Assembly: GCA_013339765.2 (NCBI GenBank)
Contig: CM023449.1
Location: 21,051,888-21,115,887, forward strand
Length of the DNA stretch: 64,000 bases
Reading direction: 5' to 3'
Source: Haemaphysalis longicornis
Taxonomy: Eukaryota > Arthropoda > Arachnida > Ixodida > Ixodidae
Position 1 is the stretch's first letter. Every line of letters starts with the position of its first letter. The position numbers and the translations under genes were made by a program. Positions 31,706 through 43,044 of the stretch are shown in pieces. The notes below the pieces were generated by a model. The model saw nothing but the letters and a program-made list of their open reading frames with translations, was not told the origin of the DNA and searched no databases.

Positions 31706-32119
31706 TTTTATCTTAGCAACTTCAACACCGCAGCGCTAAGCTGTATTCGACCGCTGGACGCATGCCCTCAGGAAGAAAAGGTTGGGCTGCGATGAAGCGC
31801 TCTGACCGCGCCGTCGACCCACATCCCGCTTCTCTCGATAGCCTATAGCCCTCAAGGGTGCTGTTGACGCATCCGCTGCCTTGAAAGCGATAGCGAAACG
31901 CTAAAATGGCAAATCGGAAAGCTCTCAGCGCAGCGCACGCCCCGCCGGTTGCAGAGCAGTGTAAACACTTTCCTCATCAGTGTATACGAAGACGTTGCTT
32001 TTGTGTATGATCGAACGTAAGCAGTGTTCGAAGAGCTCTTTGGAGAGGAGGCTTAAACTTCGTACTTTCGTAGGAGGCAGTGAACCGGAATTCGAGCTGT
32101 AAGAGACGATTACTCGTAT
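31706..32119. other. No gene recognised
   Basis: Unassigned sequence. Confidence 0.35.
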
Positions 32120-32134
32120 TCCGGTTTCCTGCGT

Positions 32135-32505
32135 CGATCTTCTGACGCTCTTACCGCGTCACGCGCATGCGACGTGTGTCACGTCCGAGTTCGTGTCGTC
32201 ACGCGGGGAAATAGAGTAAACCGTCGTCAACGCGAAAGCACGTGGGCGGAGAAAAAAAAATCGTTATAAGTGGTATTTCGATTAAGTGGTAGCGACTTAT
32301 GCGCATTTGCGTTAGTTTCAGAATGCGGATTCTTTATTTTAGACTGTACTCTTATCGCTCCACGCGCATGTTGGACATCCGATCGCGGATATGGCCCCAC
32401 ACGGAGAAATATAGTAAAAACCTTCGTCGAAGCGGCAGCATGGGGAAGGGGAAATCATGGGGGAAGTGGCATTTCGATTAAGCAGAAGGGACTTATTGAC
32501 ACGTG
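32135..32505 (+). repeat. Diverged tandem duplication, period about 200 bp
   Basis: CTCTTACCGCGTCACGCGCATG near 32150 corresponds to CTCTTATCGCTCCACGCGCATG near 32350. TGGTATTTCGATTAAGTGG near 32271 corresponds to GGCATTTCGATTAAGCAG near 32467. Two units are visible. Confidence 0.6.
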
Positions 32506-33479
32506 TGTTGGTTTGGGGCTGTGGATAATTTCCACTTCAAATATACTTATTATTCCGTTATGACGAGTATGTAATGTATGCACACAGGGGAGCAAAGTTT
32601 GACGTGCTTGTTTCCCTCGCGGCTTTTTGGGTGGCAGAGCTACAAAAGATATGAAGGGAAAGCCTTCAGCTGTTCTAGAGCGGGGCTGACTTCGATACCC
32701 ATCATTCTCAGAATGCGTTATGCCGGCGTTTCCTGGTTACATGGCAGCAGCGTGGAAGATGTAAGCGATGTATTTGCATAATGTTGCCGCAGAGCGACGT
32801 GTGTTAATTTACAAGCGGTCATGGTAGCTCGAGCAACGAGTCCGTCGTCACCGGTGGTGTGCCCCTGGAGCTACGCGCTTCTGTCCACGTCTGCGTTCCG
32901 TAATAGTATGACCATCTTATTGATTCACTAATAATGCAAGCCGCCCAGAGCCGATGAAATTGCCGCGTATCTGTTTCCTGCGTTGCAAATGTCGACGAAA
33001 GTCTATAGTCGTCTGGCGCCCCTGCCTAAGTCTGGCACCCCTGGCGCCCCTTCTCTTTCCCGCTCACCTCTCATGCTGTTACTCTCCCGTCTCATTTCTC
33101 CCAAGATAACACGCTAGAGGTTTGCTCAAGTCAATTTAAATTGACCGCGTTTCACTGCTTCACGCCGAGTGCTTCGATGCCAGCGCTGTTTTACGGCGGA
33201 GACGCGCGTGAATCGAGGCACTCAACTACAGCGTTTATAGAAAGAACCTTGTTGCCGTACTACACGAACGTTCCAGGCGGAACATGGAACCTATCTAGTG
33301 GAACCTTTCGTTACTGTTGCCGCTTGATTTATTCAAATGCCTTCAGGAGCTATAGTGGCGCCGGCGACAACAGGCGACGGAGTGAATTGTTTTTTTTTTT
33401 TTTTCTGCAGTGGATGTAGTAGTTCCATTAGTATCGCAAAAATCAAGCATCCGTGAATTTTTTAATTAAGGGACGCTGC
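32506..33479. other. No gene recognised
   Basis: A T-run is present near 33393. Frames lack domain patterns. Confidence 0.35.
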
Positions 33480-33730
33480 AAATATCAATTATGCATTTAT
33501 TTTCTGCCTCATATTTGCGTAATGTTTTGCTTTTGTTCAACAATGCTGACAAGTATGAACATTGCCACCGGACTTAGACGTCTAGATTTAGCGTTGGGTA
33601 TATAAACCTATTGTGAAGATTCTGTTTCACTTTTGCCGGGTGGCTGAATCGAGTTTCAGACAGACAGACAGACACAGACAGACAGGCCAAAATTTCTGCG
33701 TTCAAGTAGCCCAAGAAAGACGGCCTTTAA
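33480..33730 (-). repeat. Dispersed repeat with (GTCT)n core, copy 1
   Basis: Reversed, it matches 37484-37690: GGCTACTTGAACG, GTCTGTCTG units, GATTCAGCCA, GACGTCTAAGTCCGGTG, GTTCATACTTGTCA and ATTACGCAAATA in the same order. Confidence 0.75.
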
Positions 33731-34640
33731 TAGACGGCCGCCGTTATGATCTTTCATCGCCTCCCAAACTTGAGCGCGCTCTTCTATGAAGTGAGTTCCT
33801 CTAATTTAGCCCCAAAATTTGTCTTTGAAAGTGCCCGTTACTGGAAGTGATGTATTATTCTCTCGAACGTGCTCGTGATGCACGTTCCCTGCCCAAAACG
33901 GATACCTGCACCGTTTAAAGAAAGTTTGCGTTGTGTTTGTGTGCGGGGGAATTAAGTGGTCTGGTGTCTCTATCTAAAGTGCTTATCTGTGCTTTCCAAA
34001 GATTATACATCTGCAGCCACCAGAGTGATTGATATTTTACTGCTTGTGTCCTGCTCCTCCACAGTAACATATTTCGTTCAAGTGGGCTGTCGCGACTCTG
34101 TTGTTTACTAAGTTGCAAAACCGGCACCCTTTGAGTAATACTGAACTGTTTATTGAAGTACTGGAGCTTTCCGGCAGACAGGAGGGATCAGTCCACGGGT
34201 CCCGTGCTCCTGACTTGATTTCTCAGCGGAGAAATTTCTTACGATGGCTTTGGAACACCTTTTCTCAATATCTCGAAATGCGTGAAACGGGAGCGCGCCG
34301 GTCCTTCGACGACCCGCACCAAACACTGCTGCTCTATGTATACGCATGCGCATAAGTAACCCAGAAACTCGCTTACACGATTTCTCCGTCTCTTCCTGCA
34401 TTCCTCGAAATCCGGATATTCGCACTGTGATTATATGATGTCACTCAAGCAAGATCGCCGCCATTGGCCGGCTTCTTTTAAAGAAAATGAAGCAAAGCAG
34501 AGGCCAAAAAAAGGTATACGTTGCGGCGCGCTAATCACGGACTTCCGCTGTGTGCTGGCGATAACTATAGCGCTGCAACTCCTGACGTTGCTATACTTCA
34601 AAAGGCGTTGCTGGGAGGCCTCGGCTATCTAAGCGCGGAT
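33731..34640. other. No gene recognised
   Basis: Unassigned sequence. Confidence 0.35.
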
Positions 34641-34647
34641 TTTATTT

Positions 34648-34930
34648 TGTAGCGTGAGCTACACTGGCCGAGGTTGACCAGTCTCGCGTGGATCCTGGAG
34701 AGCCGTGCTGCGCATGCGCGATGTCTCACCGCGCACAGCTGACGCGCCGGAGCCGCCGCTGCCGCGACTATATTTGATTGGATTGGATTGGATTGGAAAT
34801 CGTTTTAGCAGCAGAAAGCATGATAATAAGCTTATCCTAGACAACCAGGAAAGCTAAGAATAACCAGCTGAACCTTAGCTCACGCTACGTGTATCCTGAC
34901 ATAGCCGAGCTAAGCCACTGCTATTTTTTT
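34648..34930 (+). repeat. GTAGCGTGAG-type element, short form
   Basis: It starts TTTGTAGCGTGAGCTACAC and ends CTAAGCCACTGCTATTTT, with four ATTGG units and GAAATCGTTTTAG in the middle as in the 31227 copy. Confidence 0.75.
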
Positions 34931-35003
34931 TTCCTTGTTCTTCCTTCTTCATTCTTCTTTTATTTCGATATTTCTGCGGCTTTTAGCTCCTTTGTCTTAC
35001 ACT

Positions 35004-35032
35004 CCCGCAGTGGATTTACACTCCACTGCGGG
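35004..35032. repeat. Hairpin CCCGCAGTGGA/TCCACTGCGGG
   Basis: 11-bp perfect arms around TTTACAC. A near relative with longer arms lies at 44813-44842. Confidence 0.75.
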
Positions 35033-36819
35033 GAAAGATATCAGAAGTCGGAAATCACCTAGCACGCGTCGCGCGCGCGGATACGCTCGGAGCATTACGT
35101 GAACGAAGCGGCGCCTTTATATGGCGAAACTCTTAATGACTCGCTCGCAAGAAACGTTGCTATTACGTGTAGTCTTCCTTTTTTGTTTGTTTCCCGGGAA
35201 AGAGCAGGAAAGAAAAAAAAAAAAAGGTATGCTCCCAGCGTGTGTCGGGACGTAAGAAGTCACGAACTCGTGAGTAAACACGACATCAAGGCGAGAAACA
35301 CGCGAATGCCCGCGAAAAGGCCCGTATTTCGGCAGTCGGAGAACGGTTGGAACGCTGTTTTGTGATGCAGGCCTTAACCACTATTCTCTCTCTCTCTCTC
35401 CCTCTGTTGTAGTCTCGCCGCATAATTAGGCGCCTGAAGCATTTTCGAGAGCATTTCGCTTATCCTGGACGCGCGTCCTGTTAAGTCGCACACCTTGTTG
35501 CAACACACAATTACCTCACTCGTAAATCTGGCTGAATCGAAGACAAGTCTTTCTAAAGCCTCAGCTCATTTCCACGTACACAAGTGTTGAATACTGCCTA
35601 TAGCAAGTCGTAACGGCGCGTGCTTTAGTGTGGATGAATACCACAGATCCGGCAATTATGTGCACTCTACCCTCGATCCTTATGGCGCTTAGATGTCTAT
35701 TAGCAGTGTCCTGAAAAAAAAATTGAGCAAAACAACCGAAAGGTTACATCACCCACGATATCATGATGATGCTCTTTTTTGCTTTCAATCGATTTATTGT
35801 TTACGTTTTTGGTTTCCTTGATTACTTTTCACTTTTTTCTTCGTTTTACGTTCTCCCTCTCCCTTTTTTTTTGTGGGAAGGAAGTCCGCCCACTTGAAAT
35901 GAAATCCTACGTTCGCTTCAAGGGACCCCGCAACACTTCCTTCAACTTCTTCTAAATCGTAAATGCTTTCATAACATAGCCAAGAAACACATCCAGCACT
36001 TAGAATAAGATGTCTATGCCCATTAGAATACTGCAATAAATCACATAACTTATAAACTTGGTCAAAACATTTTTCTTCCTTTGCCGGTCTTGGCGTTCTT
36101 CGAGCGCTGGAATTACGTCATTTCAGCAACGTAGCGGCTACTGTCCGGCTTCGTTTCAGTCGCAGCAATAAGCGCATTCGGTAGAAACTTAAAAACAAGC
36201 AAAAAAGCAAGTCACGCAGTGTCTGTTCGTGCTGGTGATAACTACAGCTTTCACAATGCTTCCAGACGCGAAGGGCGAATCGTTTATCGTAAGTGTTGCA
36301 GCGTTCCCTTCAAAGCAGTAGTTTTTGGCGTCAAACATCAACAAAGCGCGAAGCCTTTCGTTTCGAATGTTTATTGTTGGCCGAGCTTCTAGCTTAATTA
36401 GCCTGAGTTCCAGCTGGTTGTTACAATTTTCGCACAACATTTTGCCACGCTTTCTCGTGAAGACATAGGCTGCCGCACTTAAACAGACTGGCTTTCGTAT
36501 ACGGCCCGTCTTCAAAAAAAAAAAAAGGGGGGGGGGGGCGCAAAGAAACTGCTGCCATTATGTTGCTTAGCGTGCAAATTCTACTAAGCAGTTGTAGGCA
36601 GTTTTTTGCAGGTCGCCAGTGAGAAATAAAGAAGTATGGCGTGAGTATTCGGCGGTAATCTACGGGCGAAAATATCGAAAATACCACCGCGTGGTCACGT
36701 TTTGGTATGTTCTATAGGCCGGCTGATTGTAACAGCAGAGCTGCTTAAGCTAGTTCCGCCGTATAGCGTTACCAAGAAAAAAAAAAAAAAAAGACCGAGT
36801 GAAGCCGGTTGCTTCGCGG
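35033..36819. other. No gene recognised; small repeat fragments
   Basis: A run of CT lies at 35384-35405. TGAAATGAAATCCTACG near 35895 is shared with 28181. AAGGGACCCCGCAACACTT at about 35919 is a fragment of the MITE end found at 50835. An A/G homopolymer pair lies at 36515-36537. Confidence 0.45.
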
Positions 36820-37050
36820 GTTTTAGCGCGGGCTAACGCGGTCCACTTAGGGAGAGATGTAAAAAGTTCTCCGTGGCTGGCAGGCCCGCGGGCCTGCCAG
36901 CCACGGAGAACTTTTAACGGTAAGTTCGGAAATCCATGTGATGTGTGACAGCTTGGTCTCCGACGAAGGGAGAGGGGCCGCCAGCTCTGCCGTTTCTCCA
37001 GCCTTGCACGACTATAGTGCTAGTTGCGCCTTTTTGCTTTTTTTTTCGGT
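36820..37050 (+). repeat. Repeat family with GGTCCAC..GAGATGT motif, copy 2
   Basis: Aligns with 37725-37975 and, reversed, with 12437-12690. Its central block is replaced by a perfect palindrome (36862-36915). The rest keeps GGAGAACTTTTAACGG, CTCCGACGAAGG, CAGCTCTGCCGTTTCTCC and CAGCCTTGCACGAC. Confidence 0.7.
36862..36915. repeat. Perfect 54-bp palindrome
   Basis: AAAAGTTCTCCGTGGCTGGC at the left edge is the exact reverse complement of the right edge, with no spacer at the GGCCCG/CGGGCC centre. It seems to have arisen by an inverted copy of the right-hand GCCTGCCAG to AACTTTT block of the surrounding repeat. Confidence 0.97.
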
Positions 37051-37483
37051 GAGGTCATTGCGCGTGATTCCTAGTGATGCAGGCGATGTGGAGGGCGCAT
37101 TTGGGAGGTGCCCATTTGACTGCATTGAGCCTAGATACTCTTTTCAATTTCGTTTTCAAGTGCAAAAGAAGTGAGAATGGGCACTTCCATCGCTGACCGC
37201 AGACTTGCCGCTTCTGTGGTCCGGCTAAGTTGGCTGTGGGACTTTCCGCAATGCGCTGGGCTTCGGCGCATTGCACCACGTGGCGCGAGTGTATGTCGCG
37301 AGGCAAGTGCACCGCACAAGGAGGAACTAACTGGCCCGGAGCGGCTGGGAGGGAGGCAAGAGCTTTTGCGGTTACACGTCGCGCAGACAAGCAGATCGGG
37401 AGATGAGATACTCTTTTGCCGCCCAGGCCGGCTTCTTTTTATGTTGTCTCCGGAAGTTCTACAGACGATAGCCGTTCTGGGGC
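37051..37483. other. No gene recognised
   Basis: Lies between two copies of dispersed repeats. Frames have no domain pattern. Confidence 0.35.
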
Positions 37484-37690
37484 TACTTGAACGGGAAATT
37501 TTTGGTCTGTCTGTCTGTATGTCTGTCTGTCACTTGATTCAGCCAGCTGGCCAAAGCAACACACACAGCCAAATCTAAACGTCTAAGTCCGGTGTTAATG
37601 TTCATACTTGTCAACATTGTTGAACAATAACAAGACATTACGCAAATACGAGGCAGAAAGTGAATACATCAGTGATATTTTCAGTGTTAC
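37484..37690 (+). repeat. Dispersed repeat with (GTCT)n core, copy 2
   Basis: Direct counterpart of the reversed copy at 33480-33730. GTCTGTCTGTCTG is followed by GATTCAGCCAGC, CGTCTAAGTCCGGTG, TTCATACTTGTCA and ATTGTTGAACAA. Confidence 0.75.
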
Positions 37691-37724
37691 AGACACCGAG
37701 TTCGCGAATCCGGTCGCCGAGGGT

Positions 37725-37975
37725 TCTAGCGCGTGCTACGCGGTCCACTTTGGAAGAGATGTGAAAGGCTGCGGTCTTTACAAAAAAAAAAAAAAAAAGA
37801 AAACGATCCAAGCCTGCCAATCGTGGAGAACTTTCAGTTGCAAGTTCGCATATCCGTGTGAGGCGCAACAGCCGGGCCTCCGACGAAGGAAGAAGGGCCG
37901 TCAGCTCTGCTGTTTCTCCAGCCTTGCACCACTTGTAAAAGCTGCGCCATTTTTTTTTTTTTGTTCTCCGTTTTT
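37725..37975 (+). repeat. Repeat family with GGTCCAC..GAGATGT motif, copy 3
   Basis: GCGGTCCACTTTGGAAGAG, TGTGAAAGGCTGCGG, an A-run, GCCTGCCAATCGTGGAGAAC and CAGCTCTGCTGTTTCTCC match copies 1 and 2. This copy keeps the ancestral block that copy 2 has lost. Confidence 0.7.
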
Positions 37976-38528
37976 GTTATTTCTATCCTGTCAACATAGG
38001 CGCAATATGCTTTGCGGTCGATCCGTTACCTCAAAAAATAACGGACTTGAAGAAATGCCTTGCTGGTCCGCTACAAAATTACGCGAGAACATAACGGATT
38101 ACAAGTAACGTCGTTAGCAGATCGGACTTCCCTTAGAATAGTAAGTCTAAACCCTGCAGCTCCGAACGACGGCAGTCGAAGAAGAAGCGAAGTAACGCTT
38201 TTTGTTGCTGGGCCATGTGTGAATACGGGAAGACATCGCTTGTTTCGGTCCTGCCTGAGTGACGTCGCAGAAAGTTTATGGGAAGGCCGACAAGCAGCGA
38301 ACATTGGCTCCGCTACCTCGCTACCGTGTGTACAGAACATATTTATGACCCATAACAGCAAAATGACGTGTATAGGCAGGGCTCTCAACTGAAGGGGCGC
38401 CTTCTTTGATGGACGCATGCAGTCAAGTCCATTACGCTCCGACCGGCATATATATCTGACAGCCAAATTGGCTTTTCTCTGTACCGCGAGAGCTCCCCAC
38501 GCTGTTAAACACGCTCAAGGGAATCGAG
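37976..38528. other. No gene recognised
   Basis: Unassigned sequence. Confidence 0.35.
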
Positions 38529-38622
38529 GCGGAATTAAAGATCCCGAGGTGGTCAAAATTAATGCGGAGCCCTCCACTACGGTGCGTCTCATCGCCTGCG
38601 TTGCGTCGGCGCGATAAACCTG

Positions 38623-38699
<77 letters not shown>
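38529..38699 (+). mobile_element. 5'-truncated Ruka-like SINE with (AATC)n tail
   Basis: GGAATTAAAGATCCCGAGG to GCGTTGCGTCGGCGCGATAA is the 3' third of the SINE. About 18 AATC units follow at 38621-38699. The tail shows how these SINEs seed microsatellites. Confidence 0.92.
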
Positions 38700-38700
<1 letters not shown>

Positions 38701-40308
38701 AGGCGGATAATGGAAGCATCGTGTCTCGGCATAGAAGCGTCTGTCGCAACTTGCTCAATGTGAAGTTAGGCCCTGACTCGGGTATGCTCCTGACGAAACG
38801 GCGCTCAGCGACGAGAGGTGCTAAAATTAGTTCATCGAAGTCGTATTGCTCTTTAAATGAAGCGATGCCAAGCTGCAGTACTGGACCCAAATCGCCTGTT
38901 TCTGTCAAGATAAACTCAGACTGGAGCAGAGGTTTTTTCGCACTTGATGTCACTCACCTTCTCATTGGTGTCACTCGCACATGCTATCTGCGCATGCGCC
39001 CGCATCTTGCAACAGAGCAGTCTGTGTTGCTTTTCACCCAACCGGAAGCATGAGCGAACGCCTTTGGTTGGAGAACGACCAATCGACCTCTCATGACTTG
39101 TTAAGCAAATTCTATCAACAATAAGACTTAAGGAATCGATTTCATTCAACTATAAATCACAATCAGTAATAACTTTAGCTGACGCGGTAGATAATGCTGA
39201 CGCTGACATTCGCAAGGCTGCGAGGGAAATTGTAAGGAGATGCTGTAAGGAGGGAATTTGCATTTTTTTCTCTCGTGCAAACTGAACGCGCTCGGCCTCT
39301 AGATTTAATTTTTGTGACGTTTAACGCTCTTCAAAACACATGCCCTATAGGCGTACTGGGTCGAGCATTGCGTTGCATTGGCCCGGACGCATGGCATCGA
39401 CATTTACGTAGTCAGAAGAGGTGTCCTTACGATGTCACCATCTCTGCGTCGGCGACGGGTCTTTCGCTCAGCCTAGCGTCACTAAATAAGCTACGCTGAA
39501 GAGTACCGCTACTTCGTGCACCCGGAAGCGTCTGGGGGCCATTTTGTTTCTGGCTTGCAGTGTTGCCGCCTCTCCCAACGGAAGAGTGTGACCGGCCGCC
39601 ACTGACGTCACCCACAGCTAGACGACCACCTGGAGACGCTTCGGGGCTTCCCATAAATTGAGAATGTTCGCGAGGCCGCCTTTATGTTGCAAGGGGGAAA
39701 AGTTCATTACGTTGTCCATCAGCTGAAACAAAGCGGGCAGTTAGGAGGCGTGGATGCGCTGCTGATGGGACGAACCCACGAGCCCCGCATACGGCAGCTG
39801 TGGCCGACTGGCAGCTTCCGTAATACGTGCGCGTAAAGCCCCACGTTCGCCCGAGAGCGCGTTAGACGCAGCTGCAACTGACAACTACAAGTGCAGCCGA
39901 AAGCCCATCTCCCGGAGTCTTGTAGCAAGCGCGGCTTGTATACAGATGGGCATTTTGCGCACGGGTGATGATCCGTACCGGAACAAGCAGTGCTGACTCA
40001 ATTCGTAGTGTTTTCCTCTTGGTGATAAACGCCATTATGAAGATGACGACCTAATGGATAAAATAAAAAACGCGAGGTGAGAGTAGGAGAAGTAAAACCG
40101 ATTTGCACTCTACGTTATTAATCGTTATCACGCCGGGTGTACACATGACAAAAACTGTGGTTGATTCCTCTGTCATAGGAATCAGTAAACACAGGAAGTG
40201 AAATTGCAGCGAAATCTGCAGCTGAGCATGATTTGCGGGTCGGCGGCTGTCTCTTGGGTGTGCTTGGCGAGCGACGTCCTGCTGGCAGGGTCGCTTCAGG
40301 AAAGGTTT
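38700..40308. other. No gene recognised
   Basis: The 18-mer CACTAAATAAGCTACGCT at 39480-39497 recurs exactly at 57811-57828, pointing to an unresolved repeat. Nothing else is assigned. Confidence 0.35.
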
Positions 40309-40586
40309 ACTGGCGTCATTTCCGCGACGGATATGACGCCAGTGAAATCTTGGTGTATCCCGGCAGTAAAACACTTTCGTGTTAAAATATAAAACCCGAA
40401 AACGAAGAACCGTAAGTATAACGTACTCTTTAGTACTAAAGGTTGCTTCCTCGCAAGAAGACCCTGTTTGCAGGGGTGCACCCTTTACAAGCCTCTTGTT
40501 TCGTTGTACTGGCGTCACCTCCGTGACGGATATGACGTCAGCGAAATCTTCGTGTATCCGGGAATAAAGCACTTTCATGTTAAAAT
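40309..40586. repeat. 80-bp direct repeat, each copy with a hairpin
   Basis: The copies are at 40309-40389 and 40508-40586. Each opens with ACTGGCGTCA, a TCCG-N3-CGGA mini-stem and ATGACGCCAGT (or TGACGTCAG), then GAAATCTTGGTGTATCC and CACTTTCGTGTTAAAAT. The second copy keeps the stem through a G-T wobble. Confidence 0.85.
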
Positions 40587-40990
40587 TGCGGGGGATGGGC
40601 TCAAGACTTTATAATGATGTGAAGGGGGAAGCCTAGTTGGACCATCTATTGACATGCTGGTGAACTCAGTGTTGAACTTCTGTTCACTTGCTGGTGAATT
40701 TATTGTTGAACTTGGCGGCGGCACCCGTCACCACTTGACCAGCCGCCTAAACAGCACCCTCCGAATCTCTTGACGCTCGCGCTTTATCGCCAGGAGCGAC
40801 CTGGTGGCCTCGTCGGTACTATCCGTTCTCAATGCGACTCGTATGCAAGTACGGCAGCGGCCTACCCTCCTCTGTCGCTGCTGTTCCCCTTTCCTGCCAC
40901 GCGCTCCCTGACTTGCGCTCCTATTTTCTGTACCTCACAACGCGTTCCAAGAAACAGATCTAAGTGAACTGAGACGGGCTAGTTGGTGCA
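40587..40990. other. Short tandem motif; rest unassigned
   Basis: TGCTGGTGAA-TT-TTGTTGAACTT occurs twice at 40654-40718. GAAGGGGGAAGCCTAGTTGG at 40621 resembles 57781. Confidence 0.4.
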
Positions 40991-40996
40991 TGATGC

Positions 40997-41490
40997 CACT
41001 TAGAGAAAACAGCGCCAAAAAAACGATAAGACAGGGACTAAAGACAAACTCTGCGCTGAACTGCCAACTGAGGTTTATTTAGAAGAACAATGAATATATA
41101 CTAGAATCAAAAACAAGGAGGAGAGAAGGAAATCCATAACACAAACACACAAAAATGGAAGTTAATTGTGGAAATGAAAGCAGCCACGTGTAATGCGTTG
41201 ATCATGATTCCATGCATCTTTTCTCCCTGTCGTACAACTCGATAGAGGGTGTGCTCACGAACCTATCTCCCAATGTGTGGATGACGAAAGCCTCGTGAAT
41301 CTCCCTCGTGCGCTACTCGCGATACCGCTGCAGGATGACGGTGCGGTCAAATTCTGGTGGGGATATCTTGCATTGCTGGCACAGTGTACAGCTAGATTGC
41401 TGCCAGTGCCTGTCCGTATCGTGTTTACGTGCTCCCTGAGGCGGTAATTAATGCAGCGGCCTTTTTTTTTTGCGCTGTTTTTTCTAAGTG
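40997..41490 (-). mobile_element. Penelope-like element 3' remnant with inverted ends
   Basis: The minus strand gives RLREHVNTIRTGTGSNLAVH, then after a frameshift CTLCQQCKISPPEFDRTVIL, a stop, then TREIHEAFVIHTLGDRFVST and PSIELYDREK. This is the GIY-YIG-linked C-terminus of Penelope-like retroelements (LAxHC, TREI-EAF, VS-PSI-L). CACTTAGAGAAAACAGCGC at the left and GCGCTGTTTTTTCTAAGTG at the right are inverted. The rest of the RT is absent. Confidence 0.75.
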
Positions 41491-41524
41491 ACAGATCTAA
41501 GGTTTCCGTCTTATTAGTTCAACG

Positions 41525-41553
41525 CCAAAATCTCAGGCCTTCGCCTTAACAGG

Positions 41554-41590
<37 letters not shown>

Positions 41591-41599
41591 GATTGATTG

Positions 41600-41661
<62 letters not shown>

Positions 41662-41785
41662 TAACGCGCCGAAGCTACACGTGAGCTATGAGGCACGCCG
41701 TATTGGAGGGCCCCAGATTAATTTTGAGCACCTGGGGATCATTAACGTGCACCAAAATCTGGAAACACGGCAGGTCTTCGCCTTA
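41525..41785 (-). mobile_element. Ruka-like SINE 3' part with (GATT)n tail
   Basis: On the minus strand, a diverged body (CCCAGGTGCTCAAAATTAAT, GGGGCCCTCCAATACGG) is followed by a long run of AATC (plus strand GATT at 41552-41661). The body end is followed by CTTCGCCTTAA, also found at 41539, as a possible target duplication. Confidence 0.85.
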
Positions 41786-43044
41786 ATAATTCAACGCTCA
41801 TAGGAGAAATTCGGGGGAAAGGGGGGGGAATAAGTTTAGGCGCGTTGCGGCGCTGGTTCGTTGTTTTATACGGCGTACGGAAAGATGTTTTTTCTCGGCG
41901 CGGGCTTGTCTCCCGGCTGCTGCTGTTCACTGTCCGTGGTACTATCCGTCTGTGGTGCTGAGTACGTTATAGCGGGTTCGCTTCTCGGTAGCGTTGGCTG
42001 TTTTTTATACGGCTCGCGGCGAAATGCGAAAAAAAACTATGGGTACTTAGAGGAGCCCTACGCGGTCTATGTGGGCACTGTCTTCCTTTATGGTGAGGGC
42101 TTACGTTGTGCATCAAGGTAGCTACTGATGTGGCTGGTGCGAGTCGAAAAACAAGAACGCGGGGCTCTGCGAGGTTTCGGCGCGGACTAAAGAACCTCCG
42201 TATTTTATATGAATCCGTATTCCTTCCCCGCGTAGCATACGCGATTCCTTGCGCGTTTTTAACAAGTTTGAGTACCACCTCATAGACTAGCTGTTTCTCC
42301 GGTGCGTGACACCCAGAATTTGGTTTGTTTTGTAGCCGGACTGCCGCCGACTAATCGCCGATTGTCGACCATGTCATTCGAGACCAGCTGTAGCTCCTCA
42401 TCATTGCGCAAGAAAGGCGCAAGGTGTGGCGCTAGCTAATTCCTCTCGTCGACCCTGTCCTCACTCTGTGGAGAGGAGCCAACGCACGCGAGGCCAGATG
42501 ACGCCGCCGCCCAGACGGGCAGTCAACCCCGGTGGAGGAAGTCGTTGTGAAAGAGACCGCGCCATCCGTGACGCACCGATGAGGGAGGGGCTGGTTTCCG
42601 CGGCCATGCGCTCGCGGCAAGGTTGTCCGGTTTCGCCGGGGCGAGGTCATAATCCTTGGTCTGTGCGCAAGAACTGAAATCGATCATACTTGTTTGCTTT
42701 GCACGCTAGCGCGATAGTCCAGAGGTCTCTCTCAAAGGAGAAAGTGCCTGCAGCGCACTGCACGCACTTGTCCCTAAGCAACCTCCTCTCACCTCTCTTG
42801 TTAACTCCCGGATGCAAGGAAAGTGATGCGGGCGATCGGAACTAGCTGTCGTCTAGCTCTTCCTAGGTACGTCGTCAAGGGACTGCGCAGTTGAAATATA
42901 AACTGGACATCTGAATTCCTGAGAGCGTGTCTGAATTAACCGGGACGCGTTCAGGAATACTTCGGCTGCCTGCGGAGACATTACGTGTTGTAAACGGCGT
43001 CATCGCAAGTGAACTTACGGTGCTTAATAGGGCGCACCTCAAAT
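41786..43044. other. No gene recognised
   Basis: Frames such as 42426-42677 are GC-rich but show no domain pattern or splice support. Confidence 0.35.

Noticed and set aside
40051..40578. 175-codon open frame on the minus strand
   Set aside because: Contains the same peptide pattern twice because of the 80-bp direct repeat; no start context or domain.
38621..41661. CRISPR-like direct repeats
   Set aside because: The regular units are tetranucleotide microsatellites at SINE tails; there are no spacers and this is an animal genome.
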